This document shows positions 45,261-54,125 of a stretch of 64,000 nucleotides of DNA, piece after piece. Source of the stretch: Bacteroidetes bacterium endosymbiont of Geopemphigus sp. (lineage in GTDB: Bacteria > Bacteroidota > Bacteroidia > Flavobacteriales > Blattabacteriaceae); NCBI RefSeq assembly GCF_002904345.1, contig NZ_PEIH01000005.1, forward strand, positions 302,449-366,448. Direction: 5' to 3'. The notes under the pieces were generated by a model. That model searched no databases. It was not told where the DNA came from and saw only the letters and a list, made by a program, of their open reading frames with translations. A program made the translations under genes and the position numbers. Positions within the stretch are counted from its first letter, which is position 1. Each line of letters opens with the position of its first letter.

Positions 45261-46079
45261 ATGTCTTATCATCTCTTGAAAGGGAAAAAGGGTATCGTTT
45301 TTGGTGCTTTGGATGAAAATTCTATCGCCTGGAAGTTAGCTGAGCGGGCTCAGCAAGAGGGAGCTTCTTTTGTCTTGAGCAATACACCTGTAGCTATGCG
45401 TATGGGAAAAATTCAGCAACTTGCTGAAAAAACTAATGCTTTTATTGTGCCGGCTGATGCCACTTCTATGGGGGATCTTGGCTCGCTTTTTGAGCAAACT
45501 ATGGAACACTTCGGAGGAAAGATAGATTTTATTCTGCACTCTATCGGTATGTCGGTAAATGTCCGTAAAAATCGCTCTTATATTGATTCTCACTACGATT
45601 GGTTGCAAAAAGGCTGGGATGTTTCAGCTGTTTCTTTTCATAAGGTGATGAAAGCAGCCTGGGATAAAGAAGCCATGAATGACTGGGGCTCTATTGTGGC
45701 GCTTACTTATATAGCAGCTCAGCGTGTTTTTCCTGATTATAATGATATGGCTGATCATAAAGCTTATTTAGAGAGTATCGCCCGAAGTTTTGGATATCAT
45801 TGGGCGAAAAAATATAAGGTACGCGTTAATACTATTTCACAATCGCCTACACCCACTACAGCTGGTCAGGGAATTAAAGGATTTAGCGCTTTTATGGAAT
45901 ATGCTCACAGCGTTTCTCCTTTAGGGAACGCTAGCGCGCATCAGTGCGCTGATTATATAATTACCCTTTTTTCCGATTTAACCCGAGGAGTTACTATGCA
46001 AAATCTGTACCATGATGGGGGCTTCTCAGCTACCGGGGTGAGTCAGGCGGTTTTGGAGAAATTCATGCCGGAATCATAA
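45261..46079 (+). CDS. fabI: Enoyl-[ACP] reductase (NADH), FabI
   Basis: Final reduction in each cycle of fatty acid elongation. A 272-residue short-chain dehydrogenase: GKKGIVFGALDENSIAWKLA at the NADH site (FabI-type G-x-x-x-x-x-S-I-A), DFILHSIGMS near residue 92, IVALTYIAAQRVFPDYNDMA then DHKAYLES with the Tyr-x6-Lys pair near 171-178, and TISQSPTPTTAGQGI near 190. The sequence is on the divergent Bacteroidota branch of FabI. rpe follows after 33 bases containing a possible terminator. Confidence 0.94.
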   Translation: MSYHLLKGKKGIVFGALDENSIAWKLAERAQQEGASFVLSNTPVAMRMGKIQQLAEKTNAFIVPADATSMGDLGSLFEQTMEHFGGKIDFILHSIGMSVNVRKNRSYIDSHYDWLQKGWDVSAVSFHKVMKAAWDKEAMNDWGSIVALTYIAAQRVFPDYNDMADHKAYLESIARSFGYHWAKKYKVRVNTISQSPTPTTAGQGIKGFSAFMEYAHSVSPLGNASAHQCADYIITLFSDLTRGVTMQNLYHDGGFSATGVSQAVLEKFMPES

Positions 46080-46093
46080 AAAAAACTTCTTAT

Positions 46094-46112
46094 CGCTTCC
46101 AAAGCGTTTTTT
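46094..46112 (+). terminator. Short hairpin plus T-run between fabI and rpe
   Basis: CGCTT (46094-46098) pairs with AAGCG (46102-46106) over a CCA loop and is followed at once by six T (46107-46112), which end exactly at the rpe ATG. It has the shape of a terminator or attenuator, but the stem is only 5 bases. Confidence 0.4.
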
Positions 46113-46766
46113 ATGAAAAAACGAATTGCCCCTTCGATTTTATCGGCGGATTTCTCCCAACTCTTAAGTAGTATAGAGCTTATTAATCAAAGCCGGGCAG
46201 ATTGGTTTCACTTGGATGTGATGGACGGCTGTTTTGTGCCAAATATTTCTTTCGGAATGCCTGTGGTCAACACGGTTAAAAAGCATGCTCAAAAGCCTTT
46301 GGATGTTCATTTGATGATTGTACAGCCCGAGCGATATATTAACGATTTTAAAGTTTCGGGCGCCGATATTTTATCGGTGCATTATGAGGCTTGTACCCAT
46401 CTGCATCGAACACTTTTTCACATTAAAGAAGCTGGTATGAAAGCGGGCGTAGCGCTCAATCCACACACTCCGGTTTGTTTGCTTAAAGATATTATTACGG
46501 AAATAGATCTTTTGGCGCTCATGAGCGTGAATCCGGGCTTCGGAGGTCAAGCGTTTATCACACAAACCCTGGAGAAAATTCACGAGGCTCGCTTGCTTAT
46601 CTCTGAAAAAAAAGCCACTACTCTCATAGAAGTCGATGGGGGAGTGGACGTACTAAACGCCTCGAAGCTTTTTAATGCCGGAGCAGATGTTCTTGTAGCC
46701 GGAACAGCTATCTTCGGCGCTCACGACCCGTTAGAGAGCATTTGTAAAATGAAAAACCGAACATAA
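46113..46766 (+). CDS. rpe: Ribulose-phosphate 3-epimerase
   Basis: Interconverts ribulose-5-phosphate and xylulose-5-phosphate in the pentose phosphate pathway. The 217-residue TIM barrel is full length: IAPSILSADFSQLLSSIELI, WFHLDVMDGCFVPNISFGMP (metal His and catalytic Asp), DVHLMIVQPERYI, LALMSVNPGFGGQAFI and IEVDGGVDVLNASKLFNAGA with the second catalytic Asp. The start directly follows the T-run after fabI. Confidence 0.97.
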   Translation: MKKRIAPSILSADFSQLLSSIELINQSRADWFHLDVMDGCFVPNISFGMPVVNTVKKHAQKPLDVHLMIVQPERYINDFKVSGADILSVHYEACTHLHRTLFHIKEAGMKAGVALNPHTPVCLLKDIITEIDLLALMSVNPGFGGQAFITQTLEKIHEARLLISEKKATTLIEVDGGVDVLNASKLFNAGADVLVAGTAIFGAHDPLESICKMKNRT

Positions 46767-47794
46767 TACTATGTGCTTTATGCAATTGTTCATTACTTAA
46801 AAGAAAGGGTTTTATATAATTGTTTTCTTCTCATAGGCCCGAAGGTATTTATTATTCTTTTGAATATTCAGCAACTCAGAATGTAATGCGCATAATTTCT
46901 TTAGGATTGTTTACAAGCTAGATCTTCCAGAGTCTTTTTTCATAAGTTTTTTTTTCATATATCACTTCTTTTACTGAAGACTAGTCAGGTCGAACTTTTG
47001 GAAGCCTGTGTTTGAGCATTTCCTTTGTGTTAGTTCACAAAATCAATTTATAACATCACACAAAATCATTTGTACGCTATAAAACATAAAATCTCTCACG
47101 TAAGCTTAACGAGTTCTTTATAAATGGACTACAACGAAAATATTAATCAGAGATTATAGGTAAATTTTACGTTTAACTTGGCAAACCAAGCAGAAGCGAG
47201 TAAATTATTGATCTTTCATTGTTCAGATTTATAGATTTTATAAATCATTACATTTGATAAACTTCGATAAAAGAGCAAATGATTCTCTCTTAAGTAAGAG
47301 AGCCTGATAAATCACTATATTTTTATACTTTTATTTTTCTTATCTCACCATATGAGATTAACCAGCAGTTTGTTCTTAGAGAGAGATATCAAACTTTGAC
47401 GAGTCTCAAATATATTATAAAGAATTTTCCTACTCAAAGCCCAAGAGGATACTCTTATATTCTCTGCTATATTCTTACCATAAGAAAATTATCTTTAAGA
47501 AGATTATGTATAAACAACCATAAATGACATAGCTAAAAGGGTTTTTGCCATGTCATTTATAGGTAATTTTATCAAAAAAATGATATGTATGAGTTATATC
47601 TTTTTTATTTAGATAAATAGCACCAAGTGGTATTTTTAGTCTTCTACTAGATAAGCGTGGTTATTTTGTTATTAGAATTTTGTAATATCTATGAAAAGAA
47701 AGAAGGGCTTGTAAATATCAATTAAAAAAGTTATATAACTTAAGGTAATTCGCCTTATAAAATAGCTGATTATATTAATTATTAAAAAAATAAT
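46767..47794. other. Gene-free spacer of about 1 kb
   Basis: I see no gene of any kind. Two notable hairpins are CTCTCTT/AAGAGAG at 47285-47302 (4-base loop) and a longer one at 47520-47560. The rest is AT-rich without long open frames and probably is eroded coding DNA between rpe and ppa, which converge here. Confidence 0.6.
47520..47560. repeat. Long imperfect hairpin in the rpe-ppa spacer
   Basis: ATAAATGACAT (47520-47530) is the exact reverse complement of ATGTCATTTAT (47550-47560). The 19-base interior can pair further (GC..AAAA with TTTT..GC around a GGG loop) with two mismatches, giving one continuous 41-base hairpin. No gene is next to it. It could be a stable RNA 3' end or a relic of a mobile element. 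Confidence 0.55.
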
Positions 47795-48286
47795 TTATTT
47801 TTTATAGCGTTCCAGACATTCTTTGTAAATCCTGTAGGCATCTTTTTTATCACCCCATCTCTCGATATTTACTTTTTTATCTTCGAGATCTTTATATACC
47901 TTAAAGAAGTGTTCTATCTCTTTTAGTTTATGAAGGGGGAGATCCTTCAGATCATTATAAATATTATAATTTGGATCGGCTACAGGCACACAGATAATTT
48001 TTTCGTCTTTTCCTTTGTCATCGCTCATAAAAAGAATGCCTACGGATTTCACCTCTATCAGACAACCAGGTACGGTAGGTGAGGTAGTAAATACGAGTAC
48101 ATCTAAAGGATCCTTATCTTCAGCTAGCGTTTCTGGAATATAGCCATATTCGCTGGGATAATACATCGAAGAGTGCAGTACACGATCTAAGCGCATACAT
48201 CCTTTTTCTTTATCAAATTCGTATTTGTTGCGACTGCCTCTAGGGATTTCTATCAGCACATCAAAGCTGATTATTTCATTATTCAT
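47795..48286 (-). CDS. ppa: Inorganic pyrophosphatase
   Basis: Hydrolyses pyrophosphate to phosphate, driving biosynthetic reactions. A family I soluble enzyme of about 163 residues: FDVLIEIPRGSRNKYEFDKE, HSSMYYPSEYGYIPETLAED and KDPLDVLVFT (the D-x-D-P-x-D metal motif), and VPVADPNYNIYNDLKDLP. The frame opens at 48304, but ATG 48286 (MNNEIISFDVLIEIPRG) fits the family and avoids the DUF5686 remnant stop at 48304. Intact. Confidence 0.96.
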   Translation of the reverse strand: MNNEIISFDVLIEIPRGSRNKYEFDKEKGCMRLDRVLHSSMYYPSEYGYIPETLAEDKDPLDVLVFTTSPTVPGCLIEVKSVGILFMSDDKGKDEKIICVPVADPNYNIYNDLKDLPLHKLKEIEHFFKVYKDLEDKKVNIERWGDKKDAYRIYKECLERYKK

Positions 48287-48303
48287 TTTTTTAATTTTTA
48301 CCA

Positions 48304-49800
48304 TTAGAAAGAGAGATTTATGCTAAGTTTTATACCGAATCTTCTCGCATTCGAATAGTCAAGATAGTTATTGCGCCAGTTAAAGTCAACACGAAAAAGT
48401 CGATGATTCTCATACCCAATATTTTCTATGCCGAAACCATATTCGTAATAAGGTGTTCGATCAGGCACTATATAGGGATTGACAGTGGAAGCATTCATAT
48501 CTCTGTTTTTTTTCAGAAATCTCGCCTCAGGTGCCTTTTACAAAGATAATTTCCCGCAAACCCAACTTGCCTAGCAAAGGAATGTATTTAAAGATACGAC
48601 CTTTAAATGTGCATAGGATTGATTTCAAGGCACGAGAGTAAGTGATGAAATTGGCTCTTAGTGCGCTAAAATTTTACCACTTCAAAATTGACATTTATCG
48701 TTTCTGCATAGGGAATTATTATAGGGTGGTCATAATGAATTCGCAATTCACCGTAGTTTAAATTGCCCGCCTCCTGTTTTCATTCCCCTACTGTATTGTA
48801 TAATAACTATTATATGATAAATCACCTTGTTAAGTCTTCTCTCTAAACCATAAGAATTGTATTTAGTTCCGCGCTTGAGCACAAGGGAGGCGGCAATTTT
48901 AAAATTTTTGGTTATGGAATGTGTTTTTCTCTTATAAGTACAGTCCATACCAAAAGTCATTGGATGGGCTGTGCGTATATTCTCGAGTGAAACTCCTAAG
49001 TCAAACTGTATATTTTCCAGAGTTCTATGCTGGTGAAAGCACCTATAGCTTCTACCTTGTGCTGAGCTTATTGTTTACCCCTTGATTAAAGAGATATAAG
49101 AATCCCCAAAGGTATTGTTAAGCCAGTTTGCCACATCCAAATTACTTTACAGGTCTAATTGCTTCATAGTCGTAAGTGCCAAAATTTTCTCTTGAGAGCG
49201 GACTTATAAAAGCGATATTGAAAAAATTTAAAGTATTTTCATACACATCGAATTTTCGATAGGCGTTTTTAATGACTTCGGATAGTAATGTCCTAAAATC
49301 CAGATTTTTGTTCGCTATGATTTCCTCTTTGTATTGATGATCAGGTACGTTTTAGACGTACACTATGTATATCGATTCATTTAAATATATCAAAAGCACT
49401 GGGTTTTCGGTTTTACTGGTATTTAAATCTTTGAAAACGAACTCTAGGTTTTTAAAAATTTTCGCTTGCTGAGTTTTTCATCAATATTGGTCAGATCGAG
49501 TTGAATTTTCTCATAACAATCGAATTCATAGTTTTTATAGAGATATAAACCATTTTTCTTCTTGCGTTCCCATAATTTCCTATTCATTTGCGTTATTCTC
49601 AGCAATAGGTTCAAGGAGAATCGATAACGGTTCATCTTTTGTGCTGGAAAGTCAATGGGCAGATACTTTTCGTGCCTTACTTTGAGTTTTTGATTGGATT
49701 GTTCTTTAAGATTTATAGAAAAAGTGCCGTTCTCGCTTGACTGAGCAGTTGCTGAGCCAGAAGTAAGCTTAATCAGGGCATGCTCAATGGAAGCTTAGCT
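48304..49800 (-). pseudogene. DUF5686 / carboxypeptidase-regulatory-like outer-membrane protein, pseudogene
   Basis: A long decayed gene. N-terminal side (about 49640-49790): ASIEHALIKLTSGSATAQSS then ENGTFSINL, the CarboxypepD_reg-like domain. At 49444-49600: LWERKKKNGLYLYKNYEFDC followed by YEKIQLDLTNIDEKLSKRKF, matching the start of the DUF5686 domain. C-terminal end (48304-48498): TPYYEYGFGIENIGYENHRL, then FRVDFNWRNNYLD and SINLSF-stop, the typical last beta strands. The middle is full of stops. Intact relatives are large outer-membrane proteins of Bacteroidota with unknown roles. Confidence 0.83.
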
Positions 49801-49835
49801 TTTAGTATCTCTTACTCACGCCTGATATTTAAATA

Positions 49836-50261
49836 AGGAGGCGTTGAAATTCAAGAGGAAGTAAAAATATTCTCGCCGCGGGCATTCCTGTGATGGGTCA
49901 CCTCGTGACTTACTCCTCAACTATCCACCGCTTCGAAATCTATGGCATGCGCGCTACAGAGCAAAAAGAAGAGCAAAAACTTCTTGAGGATGCGAAACTT
50001 TCCCTTACAGGCTGTTTCGATCTGGTTCTAGAAAAAATTTCGACTGCTTTAGCTGAGCAAATAAGCCATGATTTGAGTATACCCACCCTGGTGGGGATAG
50101 GCGTGTTCAGGTGATCCATGATCTCTTGGGATAAAGACCTTCAACCCAAATTCATGCGAACTTATATCGATCTGCATAGACAAATCATCAAAGCAGTAAA
50201 AAGTTTCATAAAGGATGTTCAAAGGGAGGATATTCCAAATAGTAATGAACAATATCAATAA
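49836..50261 (+). pseudogene. panB: panB 3' remnant (ketopantoate hydroxymethyltransferase)
   Basis: Reads GGVEIQEEVK, then after a one-base frameshift ILAAGIPVMGHL (the PanB GIPVMGH motif), ATEQKEEQKLLEDAKLSLTG, CFDLVLEKISTALAEQISHD and LSIPTLVGIG; a frameshift and stop follow, then WDKDLQPKFMRTYIDLHRQI and IKAVKSFIKDVQREDIPNSN to the natural end EQYQ-stop at 50261. It begins exactly where the 5' remnant at 10985-11245 ends. PanB makes ketopantoate for coenzyme A, so the pathway is probably broken or supplied by the host. Confidence 0.9.
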
Positions 50262-50299
50262 AAAATATATTTTTATGAACTAATAAAATTATATAAATT

Positions 50300-51100
50300 A
50301 TCAATCGTTGCTTACGCTTAAGCAGCAGTTGGATGCTTCGTATTTTTGCGCATGCGTTCTTCTTTTTATGGGTCTGTGGTTGATCGGATACCTAAGTCGA
50401 TGGGTTAAAATACTCGATAAAAATAAGGTGGAGCCTACGCTTACACCTTTTTCCGCCACGGCGGCAAATCTCTCATTAAAGATTCTCTTGTTTATAAGCG
50501 TGGCCGGGCATGGTAGGCATACAAACCACTTCTTTTCGCTCATTATTATTGGTGTCTCTATTGCGGTGACCTGGGATTTTAATGGCTCGCTAGGGAACCT
50601 GACCTCGGGGATCATGCTGCTTATTTTCAGATTTTTTAAGCTCGGAGATAACATAAAGATCAACAACGTGTAAAGAACGATTAAGGAAATTCGATCTTTG
50701 TCACTGTTTTTCTCGACGCACAGAACCGAAACCTTATCATTCCCAACGCTAAAATTATGAGCGATAAGATCAAGAATTTTTCAGTGGAGCGTTTTTCCAG
50801 GTTGGATATCGATTTTGCCATTAACTACGCGGGGTGAACATTGAAAAAATCAAAAGACTGGTAAGTCGTGCATCTTAGAGAAGGATTCTTATGTGATGAA
50901 ACACTTCACTCCCACGGTAGGGGTAGAAAAATTAGCCGAGAGCTCCATAGAAATGATCGCCACGCCTTATGCTGAGCAGAGCAATTACTGTAAAGTATAC
51001 CGCGAGAGAGACCCAAAAAATTTCGGAAACGCTCTACAAAGAAGGTCTTGAGCCGCCTTATCCTAAACATATGGTCAAGCTGATCGATCCAAATGGGTGA
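50300..51100 (+). pseudogene. MscS-type mechanosensitive channel pseudogene
   Basis: The first 120 codons (50308-50673) are open and clearly MscS: VEPTLTPFSATAANLSLKIL then LFISVAG, and TWDFNGSLGNLTSGIMLLIF with RFFKLGDNIKI, the pore helix and its flank. The following beta domain is in pieces: RTIKEI-like, NRNLIIPNAKIMSDKIKNFS, SYVMKHFTPTVGVEKLAESS then IEMIATPYAEQSNYCKVY, to a stop at 51098-51100. Frameshifts break it after the pore. Intact channels release solutes on osmotic downshock; loss suits a stable environment. Confidence 0.85.
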
Positions 51101-51178
51101 AAAATATTTTAGGTCTGTAATTTATTCAAGAGTAATTTTGCGTGAAGAATTTCTCTTATATATGTTTAGACAACTCAA

Positions 51179-51790
51179 ATGCTCACAATAGGCGTAGGAG
51201 GCGGCACAGGTTCGGGAAAGACCACTGTGGTGAATGAAATTTTAAGCCATTTGCCTTCGCAAGAGATCATGGTGATTTCTCATGATCATTATTATCATGA
51301 CAATGCTGATTTATCTTTTGAAGATCGCGCAAAAATTAATTTTGACCATCCGCGCTCGATAGATTTTGACCTGTTAATCAGCCATATAAAAGCGCTTAAA
51401 GCGGGAAAAACTATTGAAAGACCGGTGTACTGCTTTATCGCCCACACGCGTACATCGGAGCATTTGGCGCTCAAACCACGCAAGGTGATCATCGTAGAGG
51501 GAATACTGGCGCTCACGCATTCCCGGCTCAGGGCGCTTTTTGATATGAAAATCTATATTCATGCTGATGCCGATGAGCGTTTGATAAGGCGTATAAAAAG
51601 AGATATTTTAGAGCGCGGACGCGACTTAGAAGAGGTATTATCTCGCTATCAAGAAACGCTAAAGCCGATGCATGAACAATTTATTGAACCTAGTAAATCG
51701 TACGCAGATATTATTATACCAAATATGTATCATAATGAAGCGGCCATAAATCTTGTGAAATCAGCCATTCAGAATCGAATAAGAAAATAA
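51179..51790 (+). CDS. udk: Uridine kinase
   Basis: Phosphorylates uridine and cytidine, a pyrimidine salvage step that pairs well with the nucleoside importer at 13210. The 203 residues show GVGGGTGSGKTTVVNEIL (P-loop), ISHDHYYHDNADLSFEDRAK and NFDHPRSIDFDLLISHIKAL, VIIVEGILAL, and RRIKRDILERGRDLEEVLSR (the lid region). Full length and intact. The ftsB-like gene follows after about 30 bases. Confidence 0.96.
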   Translation: MLTIGVGGGTGSGKTTVVNEILSHLPSQEIMVISHDHYYHDNADLSFEDRAKINFDHPRSIDFDLLISHIKALKAGKTIERPVYCFIAHTRTSEHLALKPRKVIIVEGILALTHSRLRALFDMKIYIHADADERLIRRIKRDILERGRDLEEVLSRYQETLKPMHEQFIEPSKSYADIIIPNMYHNEAAINLVKSAIQNRIRK

Positions 51791-51821
51791 GTCTGGTCTC
51801 TAATGATGAATGCTTAAAACC

Positions 51822-52185
51822 ATGTCTTTGCTCAAAAAGCAAAGACAAAAAGTTTAAGATAGATAAATATTTTGCTCTAAGGAATAAATTTTTTCTTTTA
51901 AGCACATGTTTTTTGGTGTGGATGCTCTTTTTTGATACCAACTCCTTGCTTGTAAACTATAAGCTATATAAGGAAAGTGATAAAATTCAAAAAAAACTGC
52001 GCTATCTGAAATCACAAATCGCTATTGAAAAAAACTGGTTAGAAAAAGCCAAATCTGATCCAGATCATATGGAAAAATTCGCGCGGGAAAAATTTTATAT
52101 GAAGCATCCACAGGAGGATGTATTCATCGTGTCACAAAAGGAGGAATTCTCCGAAAGTGACTCAAATACATCACCAGATCGATAA
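51822..52185 (+). pseudogene. FtsB/DivIC-like septum formation initiator, start frameshifted
   Basis: The main frame reads FKIDKYFALRNKFFLLSTCF then LVWMLFFDTNSLLVNYKLYK, a short cytoplasmic part and one membrane helix, then the coiled coil IQKKLRYLKSQIAIEKNWLE and FAREKFYMKHPQEDVFIV, typical of the Bacteroidota cell-division protein. No ATG lies in that frame. ATG 51822 opens MSLLKKQRQK in another frame and meets a stop after 11 codons; a single-base shift near 51847-51856 (an A-run then TTT) would join them into a normal N-terminus. Either the gene is newly broken, it starts at a poor codon (TTG 51913, losing half the helix), or the base call is wrong. Confidence 0.7.
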
Positions 52186-52193
52186 AATACAGC

Positions 52194-53414
52194 ATGACTA
52201 AAAAATTAATGTTATCTGTTTTTTTGCAGAACTTATGGAGTAGTTTTTTCAAGGATAAAATGATGGTTGAAAATCATACGAAGGAACCAGAAAACAAATT
52301 AAATCAGAAAATTCATGAGGGGAAAGACATACTGGCTATAGAATTGGTGAAAGGCTTTTTGGGTATTGTGGCGATCATAATTTTAGGTTATTTTCTTTGG
52401 GAAATCAGAAAGATATTTTTCTATCTGCTCTGCGCCATGATCCTTTCTCCTATCGGAAGGCCAATAGTAAAATTTTTCAATAAAAAACTACACCTTCCCA
52501 TAAGCCTAAGCGCGATGCTCACTATAGGTTTGTTTGTTTTTATTCTCTTGGGAATTTTGGGAACCATTGTTCCTACCATCGCCCATCAAGCCAGGGACCT
52601 TTCTCCACTAAATACCGCTGAACTTCGGGAAACTATCAGTAGCCAATATATGCTTTTAAGTCGTTGGCTCGAAAGTTATGGCATCCATACCCTCTCGACT
52701 TTGTCAAAAGTCGAGCTGTTCTCCAATATAGATTACAGTGCGCTTCCCGAGTATCTAAACAATTTCATAATGGCTATAGGCGGATTTTTTATCGATATGT
52801 TTTCGGTCTTGTTTTTAACATTTTTCTTTATGAGAGATCGAATATTTTTTAATAATTTGTTATTTTCTTTCTTTCCTGCGACAAACAGAGAAAAATATAA
52901 AGCTACCGGAGCGAAAATCAAGTCTCTTTTAAGCAGGTATTTTTTCGGTCTGAGCCTTCAGTTAACCATCATGTTGCTTCTTTACATGAGTATATTACTA
53001 ATCTTTGGCATAAAAAACGCTCTGATTATCGCTTTTTTTTGCGCTCTGCTCAATGTGATTCCTTATCTAGGTCCGCTTATAGGCGCTTTTGTATTTGCGC
53101 TTTTGTCCATGAGCAGTCTTATACAAGAAGGCATTCCATTTCAGGAAGATATTGTACCTAGGGTTCTGCGAATTATGTTGTTTTATTTTTTGGTTCAGAT
53201 CATAGATAACTTTTTCAATCAACCTGTAATTTACTCAAAGAGCATACAATCTCACCCAGTGGAAATTTTCCTGGCTATACTCATCGGAGGAATCTTATTC
53301 GGCGTTTTGGGAATGATCTTGGCCGTTCCTGCCTATACAGTGATACGCGTGGCGCTTTGGGAATTTTTTAAAGAACACGAGTGGATTCAACAACTCCTTC
53401 AAAGAAAAAGATAA
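52194..53414 (+). CDS. AI-2E (PerM) family transporter
   Basis: A 406-residue membrane protein of the AI-2E/PerM family, with a 45-residue polar N-terminal extension before the first span. ILGYFLWEIRKIFFYLLCAM and ILSPIGRPIVKFFNKKLHLP, the central soluble part, LFFFMRDRIFFNNLLFSFFP-like sequence, and ALLNVIPYLGPLIGAFVFAL with PVIYSKSIQSHPVEIFLAIL then GGILFGVLGMILAVPAYTVI are the family core. Members are linked to small-molecule export or Na+/H+ exchange; the substrate is unknown. It starts 8 bases after the ftsB-like stop. A later ATG at 52260 is a possible start. Confidence 0.9.
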   Translation: MTKKLMLSVFLQNLWSSFFKDKMMVENHTKEPENKLNQKIHEGKDILAIELVKGFLGIVAIIILGYFLWEIRKIFFYLLCAMILSPIGRPIVKFFNKKLHLPISLSAMLTIGLFVFILLGILGTIVPTIAHQARDLSPLNTAELRETISSQYMLLSRWLESYGIHTLSTLSKVELFSNIDYSALPEYLNNFIMAIGGFFIDMFSVLFLTFFFMRDRIFFNNLLFSFFPATNREKYKATGAKIKSLLSRYFFGLSLQLTIMLLLYMSILLIFGIKNALIIAFFCALLNVIPYLGPLIGAFVFALLSMSSLIQEGIPFQEDIVPRVLRIMLFYFLVQIIDNFFNQPVIYSKSIQSHPVEIFLAILIGGILFGVLGMILAVPAYTVIRVALWEFFKEHEWIQQLLQRKR

Positions 53415-53504
53415 TTCTGAATCATAATTCTCTGTAATTTCTTATAATAATTAAGAACTAACAGACTTTTTACTTCGTTTTTTCAAGGGATCGTGCGTTT
53501 TAGT

Positions 53505-54045
53505 TCTTATGTATTTATAGGGATGTCGGAGTCCTTTTTATTAATATCATAAGTGTAATAATCATGAGCTATTACGGCGAAAATCATAAAAGAGATTTTC
53601 GATCTGTCATTTTAGCTGTTTTTTACAATCTTATGATCTTCACTGTCCTTGTTAGATTATTGTTTAATTTTTTCCACCTCTCCATACAGGGAGTACCTAG
53701 AGTTTTTATAAAATATCTTGGGGATGTCCCGCTACTCCACTAAGCTTGCTTTCGTTAGGTGCTGGACTGCAACTAAGTTTAAAGAGTAAAAAAATAAATG
53801 CCATTATCTGTTCTACGCTAATAAAACTCATCCTTGTGCCCATAGTTGTGTATTTTCTTCTGAAAACCATAAAAATAAAGGATTTTCCTTTTCAACTTGC
53901 TTTGCTCTACGTCACCTTGCCTTGTGCGGTGAGCTCCTATATACTGGCCCGTCAGGATATGGGGGGGGGAGATAATAAAGCCATGGCAGCTATTGCACCT
54001 CACCGAAAATGAAAGCAAATAACCGCTGGTTATAACTAAGAAAAA
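53505..54045 (+). pseudogene. AEC-family transporter pseudogene
   Basis: Fragments of a second auxin-efflux-carrier protein: INIISVIIMSYYGENHKRDF then RSVILAVFYN near 53540-53630, TPLSLLSLGAGLQLSLKSKK near 53728-53785, and PFQLALLYVTLPCAVSSYIL then ARQDMGGGDNKAMAA near 53885-53990. The A/S-x-Q-x-GGD-x-x-A motif is recognisable. The N-terminal half is missing and frameshifts separate the pieces. It is a paralogue of the intact gene at 19612-20532. Confidence 0.78.
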
Positions 54046-54125
54046 CAAGAAAAAAAGAAGTATTTAACGCTCTTGAGAATTATTTATGTATAAAAAATAA
54101 TCTTCAGCCTGATCAAGAAAGATCT

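Noticed and set aside
50301-50666. 121-codon minus-strand open frame
   Set aside because: Mirror of the MscS fragment on the plus strand; no independent support.
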